A model generated the notes under the pieces. It was not told the origin of the DNA, searched no databases, and was given only the letters and a program-made list of their open reading frames with translations. The translations under genes were made by a program, and so were the position numbers. A stretch of DNA of 64,000 bases from Linnemannia hyalina (taxonomy: Eukaryota; Mortierellomycota; Mortierellomycetes; Mortierellales; Mortierellaceae): positions 372,001 to 436,000 of the forward strand of contig JAHRHY010000004.1 in NCBI GenBank assembly GCA_019671135.1, in the 5' to 3' direction. Shown here piece by piece: positions 17,164-27,400 of this stretch (its first letter is position 1; every line of letters starts with the position of its first letter).

Positions 17164-19000
17164 TTATGGTGGTTGGAATGCGTCTCCGAACTGAGGTCCC
17201 TTCTTGGTCACCTTGATATGTGGTGTGTGGTGCCACACCTCATAAAAGGCGTTCTTGCCCGCGTGCGGGTCCATCGGTGCCTCATCTTCTCGGATCGGCC
17301 TTGTTGCGTTCTTCTTGTCCTGCTGCTCCGCTCGAATCCACTCCTCCATGCCTCTGGTACGGCAATTCTGGAGAAAAATCGACTGTAGCGCGCCTGGCTC
17401 GAGTTGCTCTCCTGCTCCCAGCTTGGAAAAGGTAACATATATCGACCAGAGTGCTGCTGTTTGCAGGTGGTATACAAGAGGGTAGTCATTCATGTTGTCT
17501 CGTTCAGGCCAGCAAAAAATCCTGTCCTGGGCGGTGCGAGACAAGTCGTTGAGGTCAGGGTAAATAGTCTTGATGAGGTCATGCAAGCTGTCCCAGTGTG
17601 TCGCCAACTCTGGACAGTCGTGAAAGGCATGACGGTTGTCTTCACTCGCTCCTGTATCGCACCGTCTACATGTACCGTCCGTATCCGCTTCCTTGTAGTG
17701 CTTGCGGATATTGTTGGTGGTCACCCTGTTATAGGCCAGCTTGTATAGAAGGTCGTGTTCCTTGCGACGTAGGTTCGTGTTGTGTACTCGGTCCCAGATC
17801 AACTTCCACTGCGCAGCCGTCCAGTCCCATGGGAAAGAGGCTTGGCCCGGGTTAGCGAGCTTGTCGGCAATGGTGATGGGCTGGGGGAGCTCAAGTCCGC
17901 TGACGATTGTGCTTCGTGCTTTGCGGACAGAAAATTCTTTGAGGGGTGACTTGTGTTTACCAAAAAGAATGGCTTCCCTTGGATCCGAGTCTGTAGTGGT
18001 TCCGTCCTTGAGTAACGCCTTGACCTTTGTCCATGACATGAGGATGTGGTGGGTGAGGGTGTCGGCTTTTCTGGACTTGATGGCTTGGGGTGTTGGGTTT
18101 TGTTGCATCTTTGTTGGTGGTAGTGCCGCAAAGTGTGTGATAGGTGTGTCTTGTTGAATAAGGGGGCGGGTGTACTGGGCAACAGTCTCAAAGGTGTGCT
18201 GCCATTTTACTCCTGGCCGTTCCGTCTTCCAACGAGCAATCCACTTTGCCTTGAGGGCAAGGACTTGAGAGCGAGGGTGGATAAGACCCCATCCTCCGTC
18301 CTTTTTTGGCTTGAAAAATGTATCCAGCGAGATACGGACTTTTCTGCCATGCCACAGCACGTCCCTTAGGATATTTTCTATTTGGTCGTAAAAATTGTTT
18401 GTAAAGGGGTAGAACGGTGAACAGTGCCATAGTTTGGATAACAGATATGTGTTCAAGACAGTGACTCTGCCCTGAATGGTGAGACCGCGCAGCCGCCAGG
18501 CTGCGGTCGATCCCTTCAGGTCATTAATAAGTCTCTTTTCGATCACTTCCAGGTTAAATCCATTAACGGACAGTTCTACACCTAGATGTGTGAATGGTGC
18601 TCCATATCTTTCCCAATTTGTGAGGTGATCAAAATTGAAATAGTGTTGGGCCCAAGGTTGTAGTGGTATGAGTGCTGTCTTGTCCTTGTTTACCTTGGCT
18701 CCTGATGCAAGTTCATGTAGAGCCAAGGCCCCCATCACTACTTCCTCATCCCCTCTGGAGATGGACAGGGTGGTGTCATCTGCAAAAGCGTTCACTTTGG
18801 AGGCGTCACCGTTCGGGAGCAGGGTACCACGAGCTCTCTGGCTGTAGTACCTAAGAAAGGGTTCAAGAACAAAGTTGAATAGTAGTGGTGCTAGTGGATC
18901 GCCTTGTCTCAGTCCTCGTTCAATTTGAAAAGGCTGGGTCATGCGTCCATTGACAATGATTCTGCTCGACGGATTAGTATAGCATCGAGTAATCCACGTC
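17164..19000 (-). pseudogene. LINE copy B ORF2, C-terminal half (reverse transcriptase fingers/palm, thumb, zinc finger)
   Basis: This part reads TWITRCYTNPSSRIIVNGR, then RGLRQGDPLAPLLF (reverse transcriptase block), then AFADDTTL with the catalytic Asp pair. A long connector follows, and a C-terminal zinc finger CRRC...HAFHDC of the zf-RVT type common in fungal and plant LINEs. It ends at the stop by 17164. No RNase H domain is seen. It is cut off from its N-terminal half by the nested Gypsy elements. Confidence 0.88.
18996..19000. repeat. Target site duplication ACGTC of Gypsy 2, left copy
   Basis: ACGTC directly before the LTR. The matching copy is at 33830-33834. Confidence 0.92.
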
Positions 19001-19197
19001 TGTCAAGAAAGCAGACCAAGCAATAGAATGAAGTAGATAAAGAGAACCTTGATCAAGGACTAAGAAATGAGTATAAGGAATAGGTTAAAGAGTATGTTGT
19101 ATTGGCGATACCAAGTAAAGAGCTATAGATTTGCTATCTAAGGCCCTTTTATACTCGTTAGGGCGAAGTCACAAGAGCAAGCTCTTGTCTCGTGACA
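19001..19197 (-). repeat. 3' LTR of Gypsy 2
   Basis: 197 bp, same sequence as 33633-33829. It contains TATAAAAG on the sense strand and an inverted repeat ACAAGAGC/GCTCTTGT. Confidence 0.93.
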
Positions 19198-19207
19198 ACC
19201 TCCCCCT

Positions 19208-22200
19208 CTAGGGCCGAGTTCCAAGAGGCCTTTGGCTGGGTTTGTGAGGGTGTTGCAGATGGAACTCGCGAACAAGGTCCGGGGAATTCTTGACACAGGC
19301 GGCCGGTTCCCAGGTTCGTTCGGATACGGGGTAGCCTCTCCAATGTATATAGTATTCAAGGTGGTTGCGCCTGATCCGTGAATCCAAAATGGCCTCAACC
19401 TCGTACTCCTCATCGCCGGAGACGACAAGCGGAGGAGGTCGTTTTGAGGCTCGACCGGGGATCGTATCTGGATGCGCACGCTCAAGTAAGTTTACATGAA
19501 AGACAGGATGTAGCTTGGTCGTTGGTGGTAAATCGAGACGGAAGGATCGAGTGCCGATTTTTTCGAGAATACGGTAAGGGCCCATGCGCTTATGGTCGAG
19601 CTTCTTGCATGGTCTGTTCGTTTGGAGGTTCCGGGCGTCTAGCCATACAAGATCTCCTACTTGCAGATTGGGTTGTGGTTGGGCCTTGGTGTCGAAGTTC
19701 CTGGCATGCTGTTCAATGGCGGTGTGGATATTGAGTTGCATCTCCGCATAGAGGTTCTTTAGGGCCTGGACGCGTTCTTGGGCTGGGACATTGTCCTTCG
19801 AGACTCTTGGGATGGTGATGGTAAATTTCGGATGGTAGCCGAGGTTGGCAAAGAATGGTGTTGTTTTTGTTGTTGAGTGTGTTGCGTTGTTGTATGCAAA
19901 TTCTGCTATCGGTAGAAGGGTGCTCCAGTCCGTTTGCTGATAGTCGATATACCCTCGTAGGTACTGTTCCAGTATTGAATTTACTCTCTCGGTCTGTCCA
20001 TCGGTGCGTTGGTGGTAGGCGGTAGAAAGCTTCTGATTGATCCCCAGAGACTTGAACATGGTGGAAACGAAGGCTGAAGTGAAGGTGGCGCCTCTGTCAG
20101 AAACAATGTCATCCGGGAGACCGTGGGCTGAAAATACGCGTTCTAGGAACAAACAGACCGTATCCTGTGCATTGATGTTGTCGTAGGTGGGGACAAAGTG
20201 TGCCATCTTGGTGAATCGGTCCACAAAAACACAGATTGCCGTATAGCCGTTTGAGGGGGGGAGTTGGGTGATGAAATCCATCGATACTGAGGTCCAGGGG
20301 CGATCTGGTACAGGCAGGGGTTGTAAAAGTCCATAAGGCTTGTGAGTGGATGACTTTGTCCGTTGGCAGGTGTCACAACCGTTGATGTAATCCTTGATGT
20401 AACGCCACATGGAAGGCCAGTAAAAGGTTCGACTGACAAGGTCTGAGGTCTTGGTAATTCCAAAATGACCGGCGGTTGGGGCGTCGTGACATTCTTGAAG
20501 GATTTGTTTCTTGAGTTCGGGATCGTCGGGGACGCAGACAAGGCCATCCCGCAGGAGTAGCCCATCTTGAATTGAGTACTGGGCATTGTCCGAGTTCGAC
20601 TTTGCGGTCTTGGCGAGTATTGGACCAAAGTATAGATCATCGGGGATTAGTGTCTTGATTTTTTCCTGGATCGCTGGCGTCTCTGGTTGCAGTGACCGGG
20701 CCTGGATGGTGTTCAGAATCTGGATCGGCGGTAGGAGGGTCATCTCGGTCTTGCCGTGCTGGGCCGCACCTCCCTCTCCAGGGTTGTCCCGCCGGGACAA
20801 AGCATCGGCAGCGGCATTCTGGGAGCCAGGGCGGTAATGGATGGTAAAGTTGTAGTCAGACAAGATTTCAGACCAGCGGACTTGACGGCGGCTCAATTGG
20901 CGCGTGGTGGTAAAGTACTCAAGATTTCTGTGGTCGGTGATGACTTCCGTGGTAGCGGGCGAGAATTCCAGGTAGTGTCGCCAATGTTTAAAGGCAGACA
21001 CAATGGCAAGGAGTTCTTTGTCGTAGATCTGATAGTTGAGTTCAGCAGGCAATAGTTTTCGGGAGTAGTAAGCGATAGGATGTAGGCGTCCATCTTGGTC
21101 ACGCTGACTGCAGACAGCGCCGAGGGCCTTGTCAGAAGCGTCAGTTTCAATGATGCAGGGGCGATCTGGTTGGAAATGCCGAAGGACGGGGCCAGACATG
21201 AAGCGTGACTTGAGCTCCGTGAAAGCGGCTTGTGCGATAGCGGTCCAGACAAAGTTAGTATTTTTCTTGAGTAACGCGGTGAGAGGCGCGGCGATATGGG
21301 AGTATTTCCGTACAAAACGACGGTAGAAGTTGGAGAAACCCAGAAAGCACTGGACATCCGAAACGGAAGAGGGAGTGGGCCAATCGCGAATGGCGGCAAC
21401 CTTGGCGGGGTCCATAGAAATACCGTCAGTTCCGATCACAAAGCCGAGGAATTCGACTTTGTCCTTGTCGAACGAGCATTTCTCGAGTTTTAAGCATAGA
21501 CCAGCGTCTTGGAGCTTGCTGAGAACTTTGCGGACATGCGCGGTATGTTCCTCAAGGGTGTCGGAGTAGATGAGAATGTCGTCAATGTATAGCACGACAA
21601 AGTCATCTAGGTAATCGCGGAGGACGTCGTTGGCGAAAGCTTGGAAAGTTCCGGGAGCGTTCATTAGTCCGAAGGGCATGACTGTATACTCGAAGTGGCC
21701 ATAGCGGCAGCGGAATGCAGTCTTCCATTCGTCGCCCTCCTTGATGCGGAGAAGATTGTATGCTCCTCGCATGTCGAGCTTGGTGAAATACTTGGCTTTG
21801 CCTAGTCGGTCGAAAGTTTCGGAGATCAGTGGCAGAGGGCATCGATTGGGGACAGTCACCTTGTTGAGGCCTCGATAGTCGACACAGAGGCGGAGAGAAC
21901 CGTCTTTCTTTTTAACAAAAAGGACGGGGGCGCCAGCTGGAGACTCGGATCGACGGATGAACCCTTTTGCAAGGTTTTCTTGAATATATTCGCGTAGAAC
22001 TTGCAGTTCCGTTTGTGATAGGTTGTACACTGGTCCAAATGGCACGGTGGCTCCTTCGACCACAGGGATATTGTGATCATAGGGTCGATGTGGCGGTAGC
22101 TTGTCGGCTTGCATCTTGGAGAATACCTGAGCATATTCGGCATATTTCTCGGGCAGTTGGACTGTGGGTTTTGATTCAGGGATAGAGTTGTCGTTGGTGG

Positions 22201-22888
22201 TTGCGCTGGCGAGTTCTTCGATTCGGGAGACGTCGAGCATGTATCCGACTCCTTGATTGGTCTTGAGGATCTGACGGAGTTGTGTATTGCTAATAATGGA
22301 GATGTTGGTTGCTGATCGGTTCTTGGCGGATTTGGATAGTTGGTTGGATCCTGAGGTGTACTTGGTGGGAACCAAAGTGGATTTGGGTTTGGAAGGTGGC
22401 AGAAGGATTCGGTCTTGTTCCTGGAAGGAAGGGATGGATCGAGGCATTGTTGATTGTGCAAGAGGGGAAAGCTTGTCGAGTGTGTGCTGATGGAGGCATG
22501 GCATAGTAATGGTTCGTTTCTCCCAGTCGATATATGGGTTGTGTGAGCGGAGCCAGTCCATGCCAAGAATAATGGCATAATTGCCAAGTGCAATGAGTTG
22601 AAAAGTGTGTGTGGAAAAGTGTTGTGAGTGGGATTGCATAACCAATGTGGTGGCGTGATGAGAGGTATGTGTTGAACCATTGGCAAGAGAGATTTGTAAT
22701 AAGTGTTGTGCTAGTGGAAGATTGTGCTGTTGTGCTAGATTTTGATGAATGAATGAGATGGTTGCTCCTGAGTCGATCATTGCATGGACTGGTAGTGAGG
22801 AGTTTTGGAAGTGAAGAGTAATTGGAATAGTAATAGGGGATAGCAGAGGATCATTTGGAGATTTGTTATACAGCTCGCCCAGACACAC
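19208..22888 (-). CDS. Gypsy 2 Pol polyprotein with chromodomain
   Basis: 1,226 aa from the Met at 22888, but the frame is open a little further upstream (KRFSLDSKVGVCLGEL), overlapping the end of gag. Domains in order: aspartic protease with MIDSGAT near residue 40; reverse transcriptase with LYIDDI at about 432; RNase H (ETDASDKALGAV); integrase with HHCC finger (HFGITKTSDLVSRTFYW, CDTCQR) and the D,D,E core including SDRGATFTSAF and TDGQTERVN; and a C-terminal chromodomain (EYEVEAILDSR ... YIHWRGYP ... TWEP). The chromodomain makes it a chromovirus-type element, expected to target integration to marked chromatin. No internal stop. Confidence 0.93.
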   Translation of the reverse strand: MCLGELYNKSPNDPLLSPITIPITLHFQNSSLPVHAMIDSGATISFIHQNLAQQHNLPLAQHLLQISLANGSTHTSHHATTLVMQSHSQHFSTHTFQLIALGNYAIILGMDWLRSHNPYIDWEKRTITMPCLHQHTLDKLSPLAQSTMPRSIPSFQEQDRILLPPSKPKSTLVPTKYTSGSNQLSKSAKNRSATNISIISNTQLRQILKTNQGVGYMLDVSRIEELASATTNDNSIPESKPTVQLPEKYAEYAQVFSKMQADKLPPHRPYDHNIPVVEGATVPFGPVYNLSQTELQVLREYIQENLAKGFIRRSESPAGAPVLFVKKKDGSLRLCVDYRGLNKVTVPNRCPLPLISETFDRLGKAKYFTKLDMRGAYNLLRIKEGDEWKTAFRCRYGHFEYTVMPFGLMNAPGTFQAFANDVLRDYLDDFVVLYIDDILIYSDTLEEHTAHVRKVLSKLQDAGLCLKLEKCSFDKDKVEFLGFVIGTDGISMDPAKVAAIRDWPTPSSVSDVQCFLGFSNFYRRFVRKYSHIAAPLTALLKKNTNFVWTAIAQAAFTELKSRFMSGPVLRHFQPDRPCIIETDASDKALGAVCSQRDQDGRLHPIAYYSRKLLPAELNYQIYDKELLAIVSAFKHWRHYLEFSPATTEVITDHRNLEYFTTTRQLSRRQVRWSEILSDYNFTIHYRPGSQNAAADALSRRDNPGEGGAAQHGKTEMTLLPPIQILNTIQARSLQPETPAIQEKIKTLIPDDLYFGPILAKTAKSNSDNAQYSIQDGLLLRDGLVCVPDDPELKKQILQECHDAPTAGHFGITKTSDLVSRTFYWPSMWRYIKDYINGCDTCQRTKSSTHKPYGLLQPLPVPDRPWTSVSMDFITQLPPSNGYTAICVFVDRFTKMAHFVPTYDNINAQDTVCLFLERVFSAHGLPDDIVSDRGATFTSAFVSTMFKSLGINQKLSTAYHQRTDGQTERVNSILEQYLRGYIDYQQTDWSTLLPIAEFAYNNATHSTTKTTPFFANLGYHPKFTITIPRVSKDNVPAQERVQALKNLYAEMQLNIHTAIEQHARNFDTKAQPQPNLQVGDLVWLDARNLQTNRPCKKLDHKRMGPYRILEKIGTRSFRLDLPPTTKLHPVFHVNLLERAHPDTIPGRASKRPPPLVVSGDEEYEVEAILDSRIRRNHLEYYIHWRGYPVSERTWEPAACVKNSPDLVREFHLQHPHKPSQRPLGTRP

Positions 22889-22902
22889 TCCAACTTTACT
22901 GT

Positions 22903-23733
22903 CTAGGCTGAATCTTTTTCCAATTGGAAAGAGATTGCATCGGGCTGGTCGCTAGTCTGTGTAGGCTGAAGGGCCGAGATCGAGGCTGTTGCCTTTGGGG
23001 CGTTCTTGAACGAGGGCTTTGCAGGTTTCTTGGGGCAGTCGTCAAGCCAATGATCTGCTGAACCACAGTAGGTGCACAGTCCTTCCTTTTGACGACGAAG
23101 ACGCTCAGACGGTGGCAAAGGACCATGGCGAGCATGCGAGAGATCCATGTCCATCGAAGTGGTCGCGGGAGCTGAGGTAGCAGGGGTGGACGCGGTAGTT
23201 GGGGTGGATGAGGCTTGAGTGGTAGTAGAAGTGTGGGCAGTGGTGGAACGGGACGGAGTGCTGGAAGATTTGTTGCCGGAACGGGTCACTGCATAGCCGT
23301 ACTGTCGGTTGTCGATGTCGATAGCCAATTGTGAAAACTCGGCAAAGGTAGGTGGCTCGGGGTAGTTTGCCATGGCTTCTTGAACAGACTCCTTCAGGCC
23401 GAGGCGGAACTGTGAAATCATTGCGCTATCATTCCATGCTGTATCCGCTGCAAGGTTGACGAAACGGTTTGTATAGTCGATGGCAGAACCGCGCTGTCTA
23501 AGTTGACGGAGTTGGGTTTCTGCTAGGACGTGAGCATTGGAGACTCCAAAGTTCTTACTCATAAGAGCAAAGAACTGATCCAGGTTAGAAATACATGCGG
23601 GTCTCTCCTCGACAGGCAACTTGAAGGACGGAACGTATCTCTGCATGTACTTGAACGCTGCAGTATCACCGAGGCGCGAGATAGCCAGCACAATGCGGTC
23701 GTGGTCGTTCGGATAGAGGGTCTCGTTTGCAAC
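22903..23733 (-). pseudogene. Gypsy 2 Gag, C-terminal part
   Basis: Starts inside the protein at ANETLYPNDHDRI (after the Gypsy 3 insertion). It continues through the conserved Gag block (LDQFFALMSKNFGV, AIDYTNRFVNLA) and one zinc knuckle (CTYCGSADHWLDDC), ending ...EKDSA at the TAG at 22903-22905. The pol frame is -1 relative to it, and an A5 run at 22914-22918 lies just before the stop. The N-terminal part is at 32946-33410. Confidence 0.88.
23729..23733. repeat. Target site duplication GCAAC of Gypsy 3, left copy
   Basis: GCAAC immediately before the LTR. The matching copy is at 32941-32945. Confidence 0.92.
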
Positions 23734-23874
23734 TGGAGAATAATAACCGGGGTTGTGATAGTAAAGGTTATGATGGGAATAGGAATAACGAAACAAAGAG
23801 AGGGATCTGTTTAATTCAGGGACGAAGAGTCCTTATGTACTCTTCGTCCTAATGATACACGTGATTATAGCACA
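23734..23874 (-). repeat. 3' LTR of Gypsy 3
   Basis: 141 bp, identical to 32800-32940. It includes an 11-bp-stem hairpin GGACGAAGAGT / ACTCTTCGTCC at about 23820-23849. Confidence 0.92.
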
Positions 23875-24408
23875 TAACCCTCCACGGGGGGAGAGGCTGT
23901 AAGCCGGGTTTAAGACTAGGGCTAGAAGTAGTGTATCTATGCTAGTAATTGTGTGTGCTTCTTACTAACTGACAAAACGACGTGGAGTAGAGTGCTATGA
24001 CTAAACGAAAGAGTTGTCGTTTGGATGTTTGAGGGAAAAAAGAAAACCTCATATGAAAGAAGGGGTGTAAGGGAAAAAATCGAAAAAACCTTGGAAGGGC
24101 AAAGCCCTGGAGAGCAGGTGTAGAAAAGACAATAATGACTACAGTAGAATATGTGTATATGTGTGTGTGAGGATAAAAAATAAAAACCTCGGTAGATAAG
24201 TTGATAAGCTGTGAGGAAAAAATAAAAACCTCAATATAGTGAATTTGATTGCAAGAGGAAAGCGAGAAAACCTCTGCAGATGTATGTTATTATTGTGAGG
24301 AAAAAGGTTGTGACACCATTAAAAAACCTCGAACAAATCGTCAGAGCGATTTCTGTTCAAACAAAACGTCGATGCGTTTTATGTGTCAATCGGAGGATAT
24401 GATTGTCT
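23875..24408. other. Gypsy 3 3' untranslated region
   Basis: Lies between the gag-pol stop and the 3' LTR. It holds repeated short blocks of GA-rich sequence with AAAAACCT(C) (for example near 24050, 24090, 24184, 24227 and 24322). No gene. Confidence 0.6.
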
Positions 24409-27400
24409 TCAATCCTTCCCGATCCGAGAACGAGTTCTAGGTCTCAACTCATTGATTTTTGATTGACTGGACTGAGTGAGCTTATTGCGATTAAGGTTGT
24501 GTTCACCTTTTTTAGGTGTGAACTTGTTCTTCTTTGTGTTCAAGCGATTGCTACTTTGAGGTTCGCTCATTAGTTCGTCGGTAGTAAGCATTGGCTGATC
24601 CGTTTGCGAATCATGACGAGAGTGCGGACGAGGATCCTCATTACGGGGTGGGTGATCGGCCCAATAGTCCGTGATGCATTTCCTCTCAACAAAATTGTCC
24701 TCTGGTTCCCAGGTGTTGTCGTTATCAGAATAATTTCTCCACTTGACAAAGTACTCCCATGTCCCTTCCTTTGTACTACGAGCGTCAAGAACTTTCTCGA
24801 CTTCGTACGTAAGGAAAGAGTCTGGGTCTTCATATACAAGTTTGAGCTGCGAGGGCGCATAGTTACGACCAAGCATAGAGCCAGTGCCATCTTTGAGGAT
24901 GTATGCACCGCCCTTGTTTTTACGAACAACAGTAAACGGTCCTTCATATCTCGGAGAGAGGGAGTCTCCTTTGATAGGATCAACCGCCATAACTGTGGAA
25001 CCATCAGGAAATTCGCTGTGCAGTATCGTTTTATTGAATCTCTCAATCATTTTCCGCTGATTAGATTTCGCCTTCGCTTCAATAGCGGGGAACACGATCG
25101 TAGTCATAAATTCGAGTCTCTTCAGCAAGTCTTCGTGGGACATGACCTGGTTCAAGGGGTCAGTGTAGTTGTAGTGTCCGTTTTCCTTGCGTGCGAAGAA
25201 AAGAGAGTAAGGCGTGGAACCATGCAAACTCGCAATATTTGCATTGAGGGCAAATTGGGCCATGGGAACATGACGATCCCACTCGTGGTTTTTGCCTTTG
25301 GTCTCTTTTCGAAGAATTTCTTTGACCGTTTTAACCCGGTTCTCGGCTAGTCCATTGCCTCTCGGATGATAGGGTGTGACAAGACGGTGATGGATACCCA
25401 ATTGTTCTGTCATTATTTTTGTGACCTGATTGGAAAATTCTTTTCCGTTATCTGATTGAAGGACTCGGGGGAATCCGATCAGAGTAAAAATGTCAAACAG
25501 CGTGGTCGCAACAGTAGCGGCTGTTTTATCAGGTATAGCTCTCAAAATAACGAAGCGGGTGCATACGTCTGTCAGGACGAGAAGATATTTGTTGTTTTTC
25601 GAGGACAAATGGAATTCACCAGCGAGATCTACAGTCATATGCTCGCCTGGTAAATGTGCATGAATAGCCTTGAGGGGATGGTACCCTTTGCGAGTGATAT
25701 TAATGCGTTGACACTCAGGGCATTGTTTGACGTGCTCAAGACAATCCTTGACCATGAATGGCCACGTCTTGTCTTGGGCGTGAATTTTGTCAACCATTTT
25801 GTTCGCACCAATATGACCGAGGGAGTGAACCTCAGTCATGAGTGAAGGACGGTCTTTCGCTGCGACAGTGATTCTAGGAACCGATTTGTCTTTCAGCATA
25901 TGAATGTAGCCGTACACTTTCATTGGTGTTTTCAACTTAGGCCTGTCAGTCCACAACTTCTGAGGGAACTGACGAGATAACGCATCAGGTAACACATTGA
26001 GTACTCCAGGACGGTAAACAATGTTGAACGAGTAAGCCATGATGGTGTCAAACCAAGTTGTCATCATTGGGTTCAAATCTTGCTGTGAGTGAAGAAAAGT
26101 AAGAGCCCGATGATCGGTGAACAAGGTAAAATGGTAACCCCAAAGATATTGATGGAATTTTTTCAATGCGAAAACAATCGCTAATAACTCCTTCTTAGTA
26201 GCGGAATATTTTCTCTCTCGGTCCTGCAGAGTGCGAGCCATGAAAGATATGTAGTTGACGTTCGAGGGAACGGACTGCATATCCTTCGGTTCGGGTACAC
26301 CTTCCGGCAACTGATACAGTACCGCACCAATTCCAACGTTGGACGCGTCCGTGGCAACGTAGAACGGTCGACTGAAGTCTGGGAAGGATAACACGGGAGC
26401 TCGTACAAGTAGTTCCTTGAGTCCATTGAAAGAATCCATTTCATCTTTTGATAATTTAAAAGTTCCTTCTCTATGACGAAGTGCATCAAGTGGTGCAGCA
26501 ATAGTACTGTAGAGAGGGATATATTCACGAAAGAAATTGAGGGTACCCAAATACGATTGCACTTGTTTGGCGGTGGTAGGTGGTGCCCATTCGTGAATGT
26601 TAGCCAACTTGGTAGGGTCGACTTTCTTTCCAAAGAGATCAACAATGAATCCCAGCAGAGAGATCTGTGTGCTGAAAAAATTGCACTTGTTCTTGTTGAT
26701 GATCAATTTCGCCTCGTTGAGTCTTTCGATCACACATTTGACATGAGCTGCATGCTCTTCTCTGCTCTTTGAAAAGATAACAATGTCATCAATAAAGTTC
26801 AGAACAAAAGGCAAATCGTCAAGGATGCGAGACATACCTCTTTGGAACAAGCTCGAGAGTGGCTTCAGACCAAAGGGGGCCTTTTTGAACATGTATTGTT
26901 TTCCCTCATGCATGAAAGCAGTGAGGTGCCTGTCTTCTTTATGAATAGGTAGACGATGGTACGCCTGTGTAAGGTCGATGGTGCTGTAGATGGAATGACC
27001 AGCTACTTTTTGCATAATATCGGAGATGAGAGGGAGAGGGAAATTATCCTCTGGTAAATGTACATTGAGAGCACGAGGGTCAAGACACACTCGCCACAAT
27101 GACTTTTTCCCATCCAAATCCTTTTTAGCTGCAAGTGTGAGGGTGTTGTTATGTGGGTTGCCAGCAGGTGCAAGCTCGATCACATCATCCTCTAGCCAGC
27201 GTGCGACCGTTTCATCCAATATGGGTCTCTGGGAGTGAGCAAATTGTCTAGGTCGTCGATATACAATGGTACCTTTTGGAACAGGTAGATACACCATCAT
27301 CTCAGGAACGGGGCAATGACTTGTCTTTGAGATATTTTCATTGTCTTTGAGTGCTTTGCTGATGGCATCTAGGAATCTTCCTTTCATGCGCTTAAACTCA

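Noticed and set aside
23880..24400. A small gene in the Gypsy 3 3' region
   Set aside because: Only GA-rich repeats with AAAAACCTC blocks; open frames are short and uninformative.
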